From contig NZ_QSTA01000004.1 in assembly GCF_003438075.1 (NCBI RefSeq), positions 81,537 to 145,536 of the forward strand: a stretch of 64,000 bases of DNA, written 5' to 3'. Position 1 is the stretch's first letter, and each line of letters begins with the position of its first letter. This DNA comes from Eubacterium sp. OM08-24 (GTDB lineage: Bacteria; Bacillota; Clostridia; Oscillospirales; Acutalibacteraceae). The position numbers and the translations under genes are program-made. The notes beneath the pieces are model-generated. The model did no database searches. It saw nothing but the letters and a program-made list of their open reading frames with translations, and was not told the DNA's origin. Of the stretch, positions 54,212 to 63,339 are shown piece by piece.

Positions 54212-54577
54212 ATGATTTTTTCAATAGGCGGTGTAGCCTATGCTTTGCTTGAAATATTGTGGCGGAGAAAAACGCACTGGACTATGGCGGTTACGGGTGG
54301 GAGCTGTTTCCTTGCTATTTTCAGAGTATATAAAAAGTTCCCGAAACTTTGCCTGCGCAGTAAGTGCCTTATCGGCGGAGCGATTATTACATTTATGGAG
54401 GGCATATGCGGTTTTATTGTAAATGTAAAGTGCAAGCTCAATGTTTGGGATTACAGTAACTGCACCTTGAATTTTAAAGGACAGATCTGCCCGTTTTACA
54501 GTATGCTCTGGATTCTTTTGTGTATTCCGATAAGCGGTATATGCAAATTGCTCTGCAAAAATAAAAAGATAGTTTAA
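54212..54577 (+). CDS. DUF1113 (putative ABC-transporter type IV) membrane protein
   Basis: 121 aa in four hydrophobic segments. SIGGVAYALLEILWRRKTHW, MAVTGGSCFLAIF, GGAIITFMEGICGFIVN and WDYSNCTLNFKGQICPF-x-SMLW are the conserved blocks of this Firmicutes membrane family, whose ABC-transporter name is historical and unproven. An open frame extends upstream to 54143, but that part overlaps the rnmV terminator. The start at 54212 lacks a good RBS, so the exact start is unsure. Confidence 0.7.
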   Translation: MIFSIGGVAYALLEILWRRKTHWTMAVTGGSCFLAIFRVYKKFPKLCLRSKCLIGGAIITFMEGICGFIVNVKCKLNVWDYSNCTLNFKGQICPFYSMLWILLCIPISGICKLLCKNKKIV

Positions 54578-54642
54578 AAGTCACTTTAGCGTCATTATGA
54601 GTATTTATAATAAACCTGTAAAATAAATTTGGAGGAATTATT

Positions 54643-55314
54643 ATGGAAATACTCAGAGTTGAAAATCTTGTGAAAACTTACGGACAGGGCGACAATGTTG
54701 TGAATGCTGTTGATAATATTTCTTTGTCGGTAAACAAGGGCGAATTTGTGGCAATAGTAGGCGCAAGCGGCAGTGGAAAGTCAACTTTACTGCACCTGCT
54801 TGGTGGAGTGGACAGACCGACAAGCGGTGAAATTTATATAGACGGCAACGAAATTAATTCTATGAATAACGATAGTCTCGCTATTTTCAGACGCAGGCAG
54901 ATTGGAATTGTGTATCAGTTCTATAATCTTATTCCTATTCTTACTGTGGAAGAAAATATTTCTTTGCCTTGCGACCTTGACGGTAACAGACCCGATAAAG
55001 AGAGAATGAATTTGATTTTAAAATCTTTCGGACTTTTTGAAAGAAAAAATCATCTGCCGAACGAGCTTTCGGGCGGTCAGCAACAGAGAACCTCGATTGC
55101 AAGAGCTTTAATAAATAATCCGGCTATTCTGCTTGCTGACGAGCCGACAGGTAATCTTGATTCAAAATCCACAGAAGAAATTATGAGTATTTTGAAAATG
55201 TCTAACCGTGACTTTAATCAGACAATAATTATGATTACGCACAATCTTGAAATTGCAAAGGAAGCCGACAGAATTATTACAATTCAGGACGGCAAAATTT
55301 TAAGGGAGGCGTAA
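54643..55314 (+). CDS. ABC transporter ATP-binding protein, MacB/LolD type
   Basis: 223 aa. VGASGSGKSTLLHLLGG (Walker A), LSGGQQQRTSIARAL (signature), LLADEPTGNLDS (Walker B) and MITHN (switch His). The E-x-TGNLDS ending and the NAVDNIS start are typical of the MacB/BceA/LolD family that pairs with FtsX-type permeases. RBS GGAGG. The permease starts 4 nt after the stop. A likely function is resistance to or sensing of cell-envelope antimicrobials. Confidence 0.93.
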   Translation: MEILRVENLVKTYGQGDNVVNAVDNISLSVNKGEFVAIVGASGSGKSTLLHLLGGVDRPTSGEIYIDGNEINSMNNDSLAIFRRRQIGIVYQFYNLIPILTVEENISLPCDLDGNRPDKERMNLILKSFGLFERKNHLPNELSGGQQQRTSIARALINNPAILLADEPTGNLDSKSTEEIMSILKMSNRDFNQTIIMITHNLEIAKEADRIITIQDGKILREA

Positions 55315-55317
55315 GGC

Positions 55318-58005
55318 TTGAAGATACTGAATAAACTTACTGTTAAAAATTTAAAGTTGAATAAAAGCCGTACGATTGTTACGATTATCGGTATTATGCT
55401 TTCGTGCGCTTTGATTATGGTTGTTGCCGGTATGGCGGCAAGCGCACAACAGACAATGGTAAACTTACAAATTAATATGACGGGTAATTATGATTTATTT
55501 GTAAAAGGAGCAAACAAAAAAATTATTGACAATGCGCAGGCAAACAGAAATGTAAAGGACATTTATATAAAACAAAATCTCGGTTGCGCATATCTGCCGC
55601 AGGCGAAATTTGACACAAAACCGTACATAAATGTGGTAGCATTTAACGAAAAATCATTTACAGACTGTTTTAATGTTACACTTAAAGAGGGCAGACTTCC
55701 GCAAAACGGAAACGAACTTGTGCTTTCGCAGAGTGTAATTGAAAACAGCAAGGCAGACTATAAAATCGGAGATACAGTTGCTCTTGATTTGGGGAAGAGA
55801 GTCTATGCTTCGGGTGACGAAATACCTTTAGATGATACGGATTATTTTAATGACACCAATGGTACAGAAAAGCTGGTCGATACTCATAAAAAGACTTACA
55901 CTGTTGTAGGTGTGTTTAATAAGGTTTCTTCATCATATTTTGCGGCAGACAGCATTTCTGCAAGCAGTTCCGCTTTCACTTTAGCTGAAGAAAATGCCGA
56001 TATAAATGATTTGTTTATAAGTTTTACATCAGACGGTGAAAAAGATTATATTACAACGAGCGGTGAAATTTTAAATTTAACGGGTGACGATTTTGAGAGT
56101 TTAAAAAATAATTTTGAAGTTTATCTTGAAAACGGTGATTTTGATGAGGCGGATATAAACAAAGATTTGCTGAGATACAAAGGCTTTGCGCTAAGTGACG
56201 AGTATATGAGAATGCTTTTTTCATTAGCTGTAATAATTATTGTAATTATTGCAATTTCAAGTATTTTTGTTATCCGCAACAGTTTTGCAATTTCAATTAC
56301 CGAAAAAACAAAGTTGTACGGTATGCTTGCTTCAATCGGTGCTACATCAAAGCAGATAAGGCATAATGTGCTTTTTGAGGGCTTTGTGCTTGGCATAATC
56401 GGTATTCCGGCAGGCATTTTGCTTGGCGTAGGTGTAATTGCGCTGCTTGTGGTAATTTTGAACGCATTGCTTGAAAATATGCTGAACGGAATCTCATTTG
56501 TTTATGCCGTTCCATGGTGGGTAGCGGTTATTTCTGCTGTAATGTCAGCGGTTATTATTCTGTTTTCTACGCTTTCATCGGCTTTCAGAGCCTCAAAAAT
56601 TGCTCCGATTACCGCAATCAGAGGCAACAATGATATTAAGATTAATAAAAATAAAAGGAAAAGTTATAAAGCACCGAAATTTATTAAAAAGCTGTTTGGT
56701 GTGGGTGGAGAGATTGCCTATAAAAACCTTAAACGCAGTAAAAAGAAGTACCGCACTACTGTGATTTCTATTATTGTTACCGTTGCAATGTTTATTTCAA
56801 TTTCCACCTTTATTGAGTACGGATTAAAAATTGCAGGTGATCACTTTAAGGATATGCCTTACAATATTACTGTACATGCAAACGATAAGCTGTCATACGA
56901 GGAATACGAAAATATTTACAAAAGAATCATTGCTGATACGGATATAAATTCAAGTATAAAAGCCTGTGGAAATGATTATGGCAATATAGTGGGGCTTACC
57001 GATTATTATACGGAGGATGCCAAAGCGGCAGAGTTACCGGGCGGCGATTTAGCGTATGTGTTTGGTGTGGATAATAAGAGCTTTAAGGAGTATGTAACCG
57101 CACTTGGATATAATTATGATGATGTCAAGGATAAAGCACTTATTACGAATGATTTTAAATACTATAATTCGGATAATATTCTTATCAAGGGTAAGGAATT
57201 TGACTTGCCTATGAATACTGTTGTAAAGTTGTATCCTAACGGAACCCCGTCATATACTGAGGATGATATTAAAGAAATTCAGAAAACAGATCCTGATTTT
57301 GTATATAATCCGGATGATTATAAGTCTGTTGACCTTGTTATATATGATACAATTAATAAGGAAGTGCCGGGGTCTATAGTTTCAAGTATTATGAGTACCC
57401 AAATTGAGGGAAGTGTGCTTGTAAGTGAGGATTATTTTAAAAAGCTGTTTGGCGAGGATAATGACTATACAACAAGAGTCATTGTTATTGATTCGGCTGA
57501 CCCTGTAAATACGGTAGAATATATAAATAATCTTGATATAGAAAATCTTGATGTTTTTAATATTAACGAGCAAAAAGAACAGATGAATGCCGTTGTGCTT
57601 ATTATTGCAATCTTTGCTTACGGTTTTATTATTGTAATTTCACTTATCGGTATAACAAATGTATTTAACACAATCAATACCAATATGCGTTTGCGCAGTA
57701 AGGAATTTGCGATGCTCAAGTCTATCGGTATGACAAAGAAAGAATTTAACAGAATGATAAGACTTGAAAGTTTGTTCTACGGTTTAAAATCCTTGCTTAT
57801 CGGTGTTCCGCTCGGATTGCTCGGAGGTTATGCTATATTTAAGGCTACGGGAAATACCATTATGCTTGAGTATTCATTCCCAACCATGGCGGTGCTTATC
57901 AGCATTGTGTTTGTTTTCTCGGTTGTATGGCTTATTATGAAACTGTCAATAAGCAAGGTGAATAAGCAGAATATAATTGAAACAATAAGAAACGATAATA
58001 TTTGA
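55318..58005 (+). CDS. FtsX-like ABC transporter permease
   Basis: 895 aa from TTG 55318, preceded by GGGAGGCG. Two repeats of the FtsX/MacB-type permease: a helix and large extracytoplasmic region (about 40-290), three helices (about 300-440), then a second helix (about 480-505), a large loop (about 510-760), and three helices (about 765-890). The two extracytoplasmic regions suit a mechanotransmission-type export or sensing ABC system. It follows the ATPase by 4 nt. The response-regulator promoter overlaps its stop codon. Confidence 0.9.
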   Translation: MKILNKLTVKNLKLNKSRTIVTIIGIMLSCALIMVVAGMAASAQQTMVNLQINMTGNYDLFVKGANKKIIDNAQANRNVKDIYIKQNLGCAYLPQAKFDTKPYINVVAFNEKSFTDCFNVTLKEGRLPQNGNELVLSQSVIENSKADYKIGDTVALDLGKRVYASGDEIPLDDTDYFNDTNGTEKLVDTHKKTYTVVGVFNKVSSSYFAADSISASSSAFTLAEENADINDLFISFTSDGEKDYITTSGEILNLTGDDFESLKNNFEVYLENGDFDEADINKDLLRYKGFALSDEYMRMLFSLAVIIIVIIAISSIFVIRNSFAISITEKTKLYGMLASIGATSKQIRHNVLFEGFVLGIIGIPAGILLGVGVIALLVVILNALLENMLNGISFVYAVPWWVAVISAVMSAVIILFSTLSSAFRASKIAPITAIRGNNDIKINKNKRKSYKAPKFIKKLFGVGGEIAYKNLKRSKKKYRTTVISIIVTVAMFISISTFIEYGLKIAGDHFKDMPYNITVHANDKLSYEEYENIYKRIIADTDINSSIKACGNDYGNIVGLTDYYTEDAKAAELPGGDLAYVFGVDNKSFKEYVTALGYNYDDVKDKALITNDFKYYNSDNILIKGKEFDLPMNTVVKLYPNGTPSYTEDDIKEIQKTDPDFVYNPDDYKSVDLVIYDTINKEVPGSIVSSIMSTQIEGSVLVSEDYFKKLFGEDNDYTTRVIVIDSADPVNTVEYINNLDIENLDVFNINEQKEQMNAVVLIIAIFAYGFIIVISLIGITNVFNTINTNMRLRSKEFAMLKSIGMTKKEFNRMIRLESLFYGLKSLLIGVPLGLLGGYAIFKATGNTIMLEYSFPTMAVLISIVFVFSVVWLIMKLSISKVNKQNIIETIRNDNI

Positions 58006-58031
58006 CATATCGGCTTACAGGGTGATATAAT
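58002..58031 (+). promoter_or_regulatory. sigma-A promoter of the two-component genes
   Basis: TTGACA (58002-58007) overlaps the permease stop codon; 18-nt spacer; TATAAT (58026-58031); 24 nt to the response-regulator ATG. It gives the regulator pair independent expression. Confidence 0.75.
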
Positions 58032-58054
58032 CACAAAAGAAGGGAAGTGTTAGT

Positions 58055-58711
58055 ATGAAGATACTGCTTGTTGAGGACAACAAAAGTATAATTAAAGGGC
58101 TTGAATATGCCTTTGCACAAAACGGCTACGATTGCGAGTATTGCGTAAGTTTTAATGAGGCAATGCAAAAGGCTCCGTTTAATTATGATATAGCGGTACT
58201 TGATATAACACTTCCCGATGGCAACGGCTTTGATTTATTCGGGAAAATACGCAAATACAGCGACTTGCCTGTCATTTTTCTTACTGCCGTTGATGACGAG
58301 GACAGTGTGGTAAACGGACTTGAGCTTGGCGCTGACGACTACATAACAAAGCCGTTCTCCACAAGGGAGCTTATTGCACGAATCAAGCGTGCGGCAAATA
58401 AGAACAGCAAAAAGGATATAATAACTGTTTCGGGAGTAACGCTTGACCTTGACAAATCGGCGGTGTTTGAAAACGGAAAACAGCTTGAACTTACCGCACT
58501 TGAATATAAATTATTGTCGCTGTTAATGCAAAATGCAGGTAAAGTGGTAACACGAGAACTGATATTTGAAAAAATATGGGATGTATCGGGCAACTTTGTA
58601 AACGACAATACGCTTACCGTATATATCAAAAGAATACGCAAAAAGCTTGATGCGGATATAATAAAAACGGTAAAGGGAATGGGGTATCAGGTTGCGGAGG
58701 TCAGCAAATGA
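58055..58711 (+). CDS. OmpR-family response regulator
   Basis: 218 aa. Receiver domain about 1-115 with LLVEDN acidic pair, DITLPDGNG (phospho-Asp near residue 51), and Lys in DDYITKPFSTREL. Winged-helix DNA-binding domain about 125-218 (TALEYKLLSLLMQNAGKVVTRE; TVYIKRIRKKL). Overlaps the kinase start by 4 nt (ATGA). Probable target: the upstream ABC genes. Confidence 0.94.
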   Translation: MKILLVEDNKSIIKGLEYAFAQNGYDCEYCVSFNEAMQKAPFNYDIAVLDITLPDGNGFDLFGKIRKYSDLPVIFLTAVDDEDSVVNGLELGADDYITKPFSTRELIARIKRAANKNSKKDIITVSGVTLDLDKSAVFENGKQLELTALEYKLLSLLMQNAGKVVTRELIFEKIWDVSGNFVNDNTLTVYIKRIRKKLDADIIKTVKGMGYQVAEVSK

Positions 58712-59913
58712 AGAAGTCATATAGATTTGTTGCGCTGTGCCTTGCGCTAACAGCTTTTTTCTGTATTATCTCGGCTGTTTGTACGGCAGTCTGCCTTGAA
58801 AATGTAAGGAAAACAACCAACAGTACCGTTAATCGGCTTGTAGCCGTAATGCTTGAAAAATATCCCGATATAAGCGAAAAGGAAATTGCTGAAATACTCA
58901 ATGACAAAACAGCTGTCGAAGATGATATTGAGATTTTAGAAAAATACGGAATTGACTTAAAAAGCGACTGGATTTCTTACGGCAATCAAGGCTCGTATAA
59001 ATATGTAGTTATTTCGGCAATTATTTGCTTAGCCTTTGGCATTGCTTTTATAGTGGTATTTTTATTATATTTAAAAATGCAAAAGCAACAGACTATGGAA
59101 ATAGCAAAGCGGATTGAGCGTATTAACCTTGGCGATTATTCATTGCAGATTGACGAGAACAGCGAGGACGAGCTTTCTCTGCTTGATAATCAGATTTACC
59201 GTACAACCGTAAAATTCAGAGAGCAGGCGGAAAATTCAAGGAAAGACAAGGAAAACCTGCAAAAATCATTGTCGGATATTTCACATCAGCTCAAAACTCC
59301 GCTCACTTCAATAATTGTTATGGTGGAGAATATTTTAGATGATGACGATATGCCGCTTGAAATCAGGCGTGAATTTTTAAATGATATTAAGCACAACACG
59401 AATACTATTTCTTTTTTGGTGCAAAGCCTGCTTAAATTATCAAAACTTGACGCAGAGGCGGTTAAATTCAGATATGAGCAGGTTGAGGTGAAAAGCATTG
59501 TTGATGAATGTATTAAAAATACCGCTGTAATGGCTGAAATTTTGGGTGTAAGACTTGAAACCGAGTGCAACAACATAATTCTTAATTGCGACAGAAAATG
59601 GCTTTGTGAGGCTATTACGAACATAATTAAAAACTGTATTGAGCACTCGCACAACGGAAACATAAAAATAACCGCTGAGCAAAATAAACTTTATACGAAA
59701 ATCAGTATAAAGGATAACGGCAGCGGTATAGACAAAGAAGATTTGCCGCACATATTTGAGAGATTTTATAAGGGCAAAAATTCAAGTGATGACAGTGTGG
59801 GCATAGGACTTGCCCTTGCAAAGTCGATTATTGAAAAGCAGAGCGGATATATCGGCGTGTCATCTGAGCTTGGTGCAGGCAGTGAGTTTGTAATTAAGTT
59901 TTTTAATAATTAA
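58708..59913 (+). CDS. sensor histidine kinase
   Basis: 401 aa. Two transmembrane helices (about 8-30 and 102-126) with a ~70-residue extracytoplasmic loop, HAMP-like linker, DHp SDISHQLKTPLTSIIVMVEN (phospho-His), N box NIIKNCIEHSHN, DNGSGIDKEDL and GIGLALAKSIIEKQSG. A short external loop sits beside an ABC system with large loops, so the transporter rather than the kinase may sense the ligand, as in Bce modules; here the loop is somewhat longer than in true BceS. Own promoter with the regulator. Confidence 0.93.
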   Translation: MKKSYRFVALCLALTAFFCIISAVCTAVCLENVRKTTNSTVNRLVAVMLEKYPDISEKEIAEILNDKTAVEDDIEILEKYGIDLKSDWISYGNQGSYKYVVISAIICLAFGIAFIVVFLLYLKMQKQQTMEIAKRIERINLGDYSLQIDENSEDELSLLDNQIYRTTVKFREQAENSRKDKENLQKSLSDISHQLKTPLTSIIVMVENILDDDDMPLEIRREFLNDIKHNTNTISFLVQSLLKLSKLDAEAVKFRYEQVEVKSIVDECIKNTAVMAEILGVRLETECNNIILNCDRKWLCEAITNIIKNCIEHSHNGNIKITAEQNKLYTKISIKDNGSGIDKEDLPHIFERFYKGKNSSDDSVGIGLALAKSIIEKQSGYIGVSSELGAGSEFVIKFFNN

Positions 59914-59927
59914 ATATAAAACAAAAA

Positions 59928-59960
59928 TGGGTTGCCACAACTGAGTGACAACCCATAATT
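59928..59960. terminator. bidirectional terminator between the kinase and putP
   Basis: Stem TGGGTTG-x-CAC (59928-59938) / GTG-x-CAACCCA (59945-59955) with one mismatch, loop AACTGA, then TAATTTT. Confidence 0.8.
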
Positions 59961-59967
59961 TTATATC

Positions 59968-61518
59968 TTAAATTTCAATACTTTTAATTGAATCAAACTC
60001 GTCCTGAATTTCTTTTGAAGGTTTCTTTGCTATAAGAGAAACTATAATATTTACGATAAGCGCAAGCGCAAAACCTAAAACAAGAGAATAAAGATTTGTT
60101 GTTTTGTAAAGAGTTACACCGTTTACGAGCGGTAAATAGTCCCAAACAATAACTGTTAGTGCTCCTGTTGCCATACCGCTGATAGCGCCTGCGAGAGTTG
60201 AGCGTTTCCAGAATAATGCAAGAAGAACAACAGGGCCGAATGCTGAGCCAAAGCCTGCCCATGCATCGGAAACAAGTCCCATAATACTTGAATTAGGGTT
60301 GATTGCGATTACAAAACCGATGATTGCTACAACGATTACGGCAATCTTACCGATGTTAAGGGCGCTTTTTTCGGTAGCGTTTTTCTTTACGCCCTTGTAA
60401 ATATCTTCAGATACGGCAGATGCGGTAACAAGGAGCTGGCTGTCGGCTGTTGACATAATAGCCGCAAGAATACCGCAAAGGAATATACCGCCGATGAATA
60501 TCATTATTCCGTTATCGGAGAAGATCTGCTGAATAAGTCTGATGAATACTGTTTCGCTTGCTGTTGAATCAAGGTTTGTTGTAAGGTATCCTCTTGCAAC
60601 AAGTCCGATAAGGCAAGATGCGGCAAGTGAAATGATAACCCATACAATAGCGATTTTCCTTGATTTCTTAATTTCGGAGTCACTCTTTACAGCCATAAAT
60701 CTGATAAGAATATGTGGCATACCAAAGTATCCGAGACCCCATGCAAGGTTAGAAATGATAGAAACGGCTGAAACATTAGAACCGTCATCATTTTTAAAGA
60801 AGTTGAGGTAGTTATCGGGGGTTGTTACACCGCTGTCTATAAGTGATTGTGAAAAGCTGTTGCTGTATGTAAGCGATACATAAGCGATTATCGGAACCGC
60901 CATAATCGCAACAAGCATTAACAGTCCCTGTATAAAGTCTGTGTAGCAAACAGCCTTGAATCCGCCCAGGAATGTATAAACAAGAATTACAATTACAGCA
61001 ACTATAAGACCGATGGTATATACAGTGTCATAATTTTCTCCGTTGCCGAAAAGTGTTGCAAAGAGCTTAGCTCCCGAGCTGAACGCCGAGGCTGTATATA
61101 CTGTAAAGAAGATTGCAATAATAATGGCAGATACCATTTTTATTACGCCCTTATCGTCACGATAACGATTCTGGAAAAAGCTCGGTATTGTAAGCGAGTT
61201 TCCTGCTACAATTGTGTATTTTCTAAGTCTTGCCGAAACAATATACCAGTTTAGTATAGTACCAATCAAAAGTCCGACTGCTATCCATACCTCGCCGGTT
61301 CCTGCAAGATACACCGAACCCGGAAGTCCCATAAGCAGCCAACCGCTCATATCTGATGCCTGTGCCGAGAGTGCGGCGGTCCAGCCGCCAAGATTTCGTC
61401 CGCCGAGGAAATAGTCCTCGTTGTTCTTTGTGCCCTTAGACGATACAAAGCCAATAATTATCATAATGACCATATATGCCGCAAAGGAGCATAAAACTAT
61501 TATATTTGCTGTACTCAT
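59968..61518 (-). CDS. putP: sodium/proline symporter
   Basis: 516 aa SSS-family transporter with about 13 helices. GGRNLGGWTAALSAQASDMSGWLLMGLPG (early Na+/substrate loop, read as GGWTAALSAQASDMSGWLLM), LGGFKAVCYTDFIQG, GILAAIMSTADSQLLVTASA and AGFGSAFGPVVLLALFWKR are PutP features. Imports proline with sodium; useful for osmotic balance or nitrogen. Start ATG 61518 follows GAGGAGG; an upstream ATG at 61548 precedes this RBS. Confidence 0.95.
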   Translation of the reverse strand: MSTANIIVLCSFAAYMVIMIIIGFVSSKGTKNNEDYFLGGRNLGGWTAALSAQASDMSGWLLMGLPGSVYLAGTGEVWIAVGLLIGTILNWYIVSARLRKYTIVAGNSLTIPSFFQNRYRDDKGVIKMVSAIIIAIFFTVYTASAFSSGAKLFATLFGNGENYDTVYTIGLIVAVIVILVYTFLGGFKAVCYTDFIQGLLMLVAIMAVPIIAYVSLTYSNSFSQSLIDSGVTTPDNYLNFFKNDDGSNVSAVSIISNLAWGLGYFGMPHILIRFMAVKSDSEIKKSRKIAIVWVIISLAASCLIGLVARGYLTTNLDSTASETVFIRLIQQIFSDNGIMIFIGGIFLCGILAAIMSTADSQLLVTASAVSEDIYKGVKKNATEKSALNIGKIAVIVVAIIGFVIAINPNSSIMGLVSDAWAGFGSAFGPVVLLALFWKRSTLAGAISGMATGALTVIVWDYLPLVNGVTLYKTTNLYSLVLGFALALIVNIIVSLIAKKPSKEIQDEFDSIKSIEI

Positions 61519-61560
61519 ATTTTCCTCCTCTATTTTGTTATTAAACACAAATACTCTTTA

Positions 61561-61589
61561 ATAGTACCAAATTTCAGCAAAAAAATCAA
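61561..61589 (-). promoter_or_regulatory. sigma-A promoter of putP
   Basis: On the minus strand: TTGATT (61589-61584), 17-nt spacer, TACTAT (61566-61561). Confidence 0.7.
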
Positions 61590-61613
61590 GTAAATTCAAT
61601 GTTGTAGCAGATT

Positions 61614-61645
61614 TATACAATAAAATATTTTTATATAATTGTATA
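61614..61645 (+). promoter_or_regulatory. inverted repeat upstream of the M23 peptidase gene
   Basis: TATACAAT (61614-61621) / ATTGTATA (61638-61645), 16-nt AT-only spacer. Lies about 45 nt before the start. If the gene is a sporulation gene, forespore sigma elements may overlap, but none is clear enough to call. Confidence 0.3.
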
Positions 61646-61687
61646 TTTATTACAGCAGAGCCAATAATAACAACGGAGGTGCTATTT

Positions 61688-62425
61688 ATGAGCGAAAATA
61701 ACAGCAGAAAGAAAAAGAGCAGATATGAAAAGGCAGGTTTTTATACTGCACTTTCAATTTGTCTTATAGCCGTAACAATGGCAGTGTATTCAACATACAA
61801 TACTATATCGGGAAAAGAGCCGACCGAGCAGTCAACAACCGCAGCGGCAGAGGTAAATAACCGTATGACAGGTGTTACCGAAACTGTCGCACCGACAACA
61901 GTGCCAAAACTGACAGAGGAAATGACAATTCCGACTTTATCGGCTACAATTCCGCAGTATACCGAGCCAGACGAACAGGATACCACAAAAAGCGCTTTGC
62001 AGACTATGCTTTCTACCGACTTAACACTTGGTTATCCGCTAAATCAGAAAAATATTATAAGGGAATACAGCGAAAAAACTGTTTACTACAAAAGCCTGAA
62101 TGTATGGAAATCGCACTTAGGTGTGGATTTTGCAGGCGAGCTTGGTGATGAGGTAACCGCAATGACAGGCGGAGCGGTAATCAGAGTAGCTGATGACAAA
62201 ATGTATGGCAAAACGGTTGAAATTGCAACAGACAATGCGGTAGTAATTTACAGTGGTCTTAACGGAATTACCGTAAAAGAGGGCGATTCTGTGGAGAATG
62301 GCAGTAAAATCGGCGTTATGGGAGCTGTGCCCTGCGAGGTGCACGATAAAAATCACATTCACATCGCAGTAAAAATAGACGGACAGTATGCAGATCCGCT
62401 TTCATTTATCAGCAACGGAGAATAA
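61688..62425 (+). CDS. M23/LytM peptidase, SpoIIQ-like
   Basis: 245 aa; ATG 61688 follows GGAGGTG. Basic N-terminus (RKKKSRYEKAG), one transmembrane helix about 17-40, Thr/Pro linker, LytM domain about 125-240. Metal ligands are complete: His and Asp in WKSHLGVDFAG, and H-x-H in KNHIHIAV. Short length, a single N-terminal anchor and YYTAL-like helix resemble SpoIIQ of Clostridia, which keeps an intact zinc site, unlike B. subtilis. Suggested role in forespore engulfment with SpoIIIAH (not in window); a vegetative wall hydrolase is the alternative. Confidence 0.78.
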   Translation: MSENNSRKKKSRYEKAGFYTALSICLIAVTMAVYSTYNTISGKEPTEQSTTAAAEVNNRMTGVTETVAPTTVPKLTEEMTIPTLSATIPQYTEPDEQDTTKSALQTMLSTDLTLGYPLNQKNIIREYSEKTVYYKSLNVWKSHLGVDFAGELGDEVTAMTGGAVIRVADDKMYGKTVEIATDNAVVIYSGLNGITVKEGDSVENGSKIGVMGAVPCEVHDKNHIHIAVKIDGQYADPLSFISNGE

Positions 62426-62488
62426 TATCTTCGTTTTTATCATAGATATATATTAATCACGCCCTCGTATCGTTTCAGGGGCAAACAA

Positions 62489-62520
62489 AAAAGTGATGGT
62501 TGATTTCAGCCATCACTTTT
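62489..62520. terminator. bidirectional terminator
   Basis: 15-bp stem AAAAGTGATGGTTGA (62489-62503) / TCAGCCATCACTTTT (62506-62520) with a very tight loop. Read on the minus strand it is followed by TTTGTTTG, serving the small ORF at 62560. Confidence 0.8.
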
Positions 62521-62559
62521 ATCTTATTCGTATTCACGATTTACAATTCATTAGTACGG

Positions 62560-62631
62560 TTATCTTTCGCTCTGATGCCATTCTTCATTACCAAAGATAA
62601 AATCATCAATATCCATTACGATAATTCTCAT
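62560..62631 (-). CDS. 23-residue microprotein candidate
   Basis: 24 codons including TAA. Starts MRIIVMDIDDFIFGNEEW and ends in a polar HQSER tail, with net acidic middle. It is preceded by a textbook Shine-Dalgarno (AAGGAGGTG at 62646-62638) 6 nt before the ATG and followed by a strong terminator 40 nt downstream on the same strand. It lies 72 nt after the kinase-like gene. A TATAAT-like box occurs in that gap, so it may be expressed alone. Function unknown; a regulatory leader peptide or a small partner protein are options. Confidence 0.5.
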   Translation of the reverse strand: MRIIVMDIDDFIFGNEEWHQSER

Positions 62632-62703
62632 AAAAACACCTCCTTAAATTATAGTATAGTAAACGATACCATTATATTCAGGAAGTGTAGTCTTTATGCA
62701 GTC

Positions 62704-63327
62704 TTATTTATTGATAACATCTAAGTATCCGCAAATAATATCAACTGCCTGCTCGATAGATAGACGAGTGCTGTTAATGCATAAATCGTAGTTATCTGCC
62801 AAGCCCCACTTTTTTCCTGAATAAAAGCTGTAATAGTTCGCTCTGTTTTTGTCTGCTTTCAATACCGCCTGCTTTGCACGAGCGGGATCAATACTCTGTC
62901 TTTCAACTGCTCTCTTAGTTCTTACATCTATATCAGCATAAATGTATACCTTCGCAAGGTTAGGGTGTTCCTTAAGAACATAGTCTGCGCATCTGCCAAC
63001 AAATACACACGGACCTTCATCGGCAAGACTTTTAATAATCTTATGCTGTAAAATGTAGAGCTTATCATTAACAGGTAAATCACCCATAGATGAAAAACCG
63101 TTACCATAATTATAAAGTCCTAAAGAAAGAGAGTACAAAAGGCTGTTTGTTGCCTTCTCATCAACATTTTCAAATACCTCAGGACTGATTCCGCTTTCTT
63201 TGGCTGCTAAAGATATAAGCTCTTTATCATAGAATGGAATGCCAAGACGCTCAGAAAGTGCCTTTCCGATGTCGTGACCACCTGAACCGTACTGTCTTGT
63301 AATTGTAATAATGTTTTTGCAGCTCAT
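62704..63327 (-). CDS. cytidylate kinase-like family protein
   Basis: 207 aa; ATG 63327 has GGAGG upstream, and an earlier start at 63372 is unlikely. ITITRQYGSGGHDIGKALSERLGIPFYDKELI is the P-loop-like start of the cytidylate_kin2 family (GSGGHDIGK in place of GxxxxGKS/T). VFVGRCADYVLKEHPN and RAKQAVLKADKNRANYY follow. Widespread in gut Clostridia; the phosphoryl acceptor is not established. Promoter not obvious in the AT-rich upstream region. Confidence 0.88.
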   Translation of the reverse strand: MSCKNIITITRQYGSGGHDIGKALSERLGIPFYDKELISLAAKESGISPEVFENVDEKATNSLLYSLSLGLYNYGNGFSSMGDLPVNDKLYILQHKIIKSLADEGPCVFVGRCADYVLKEHPNLAKVYIYADIDVRTKRAVERQSIDPARAKQAVLKADKNRANYYSFYSGKKWGLADNYDLCINSTRLSIEQAVDIICGYLDVINK

Positions 63328-63339
63328 ATCATAACCTCC

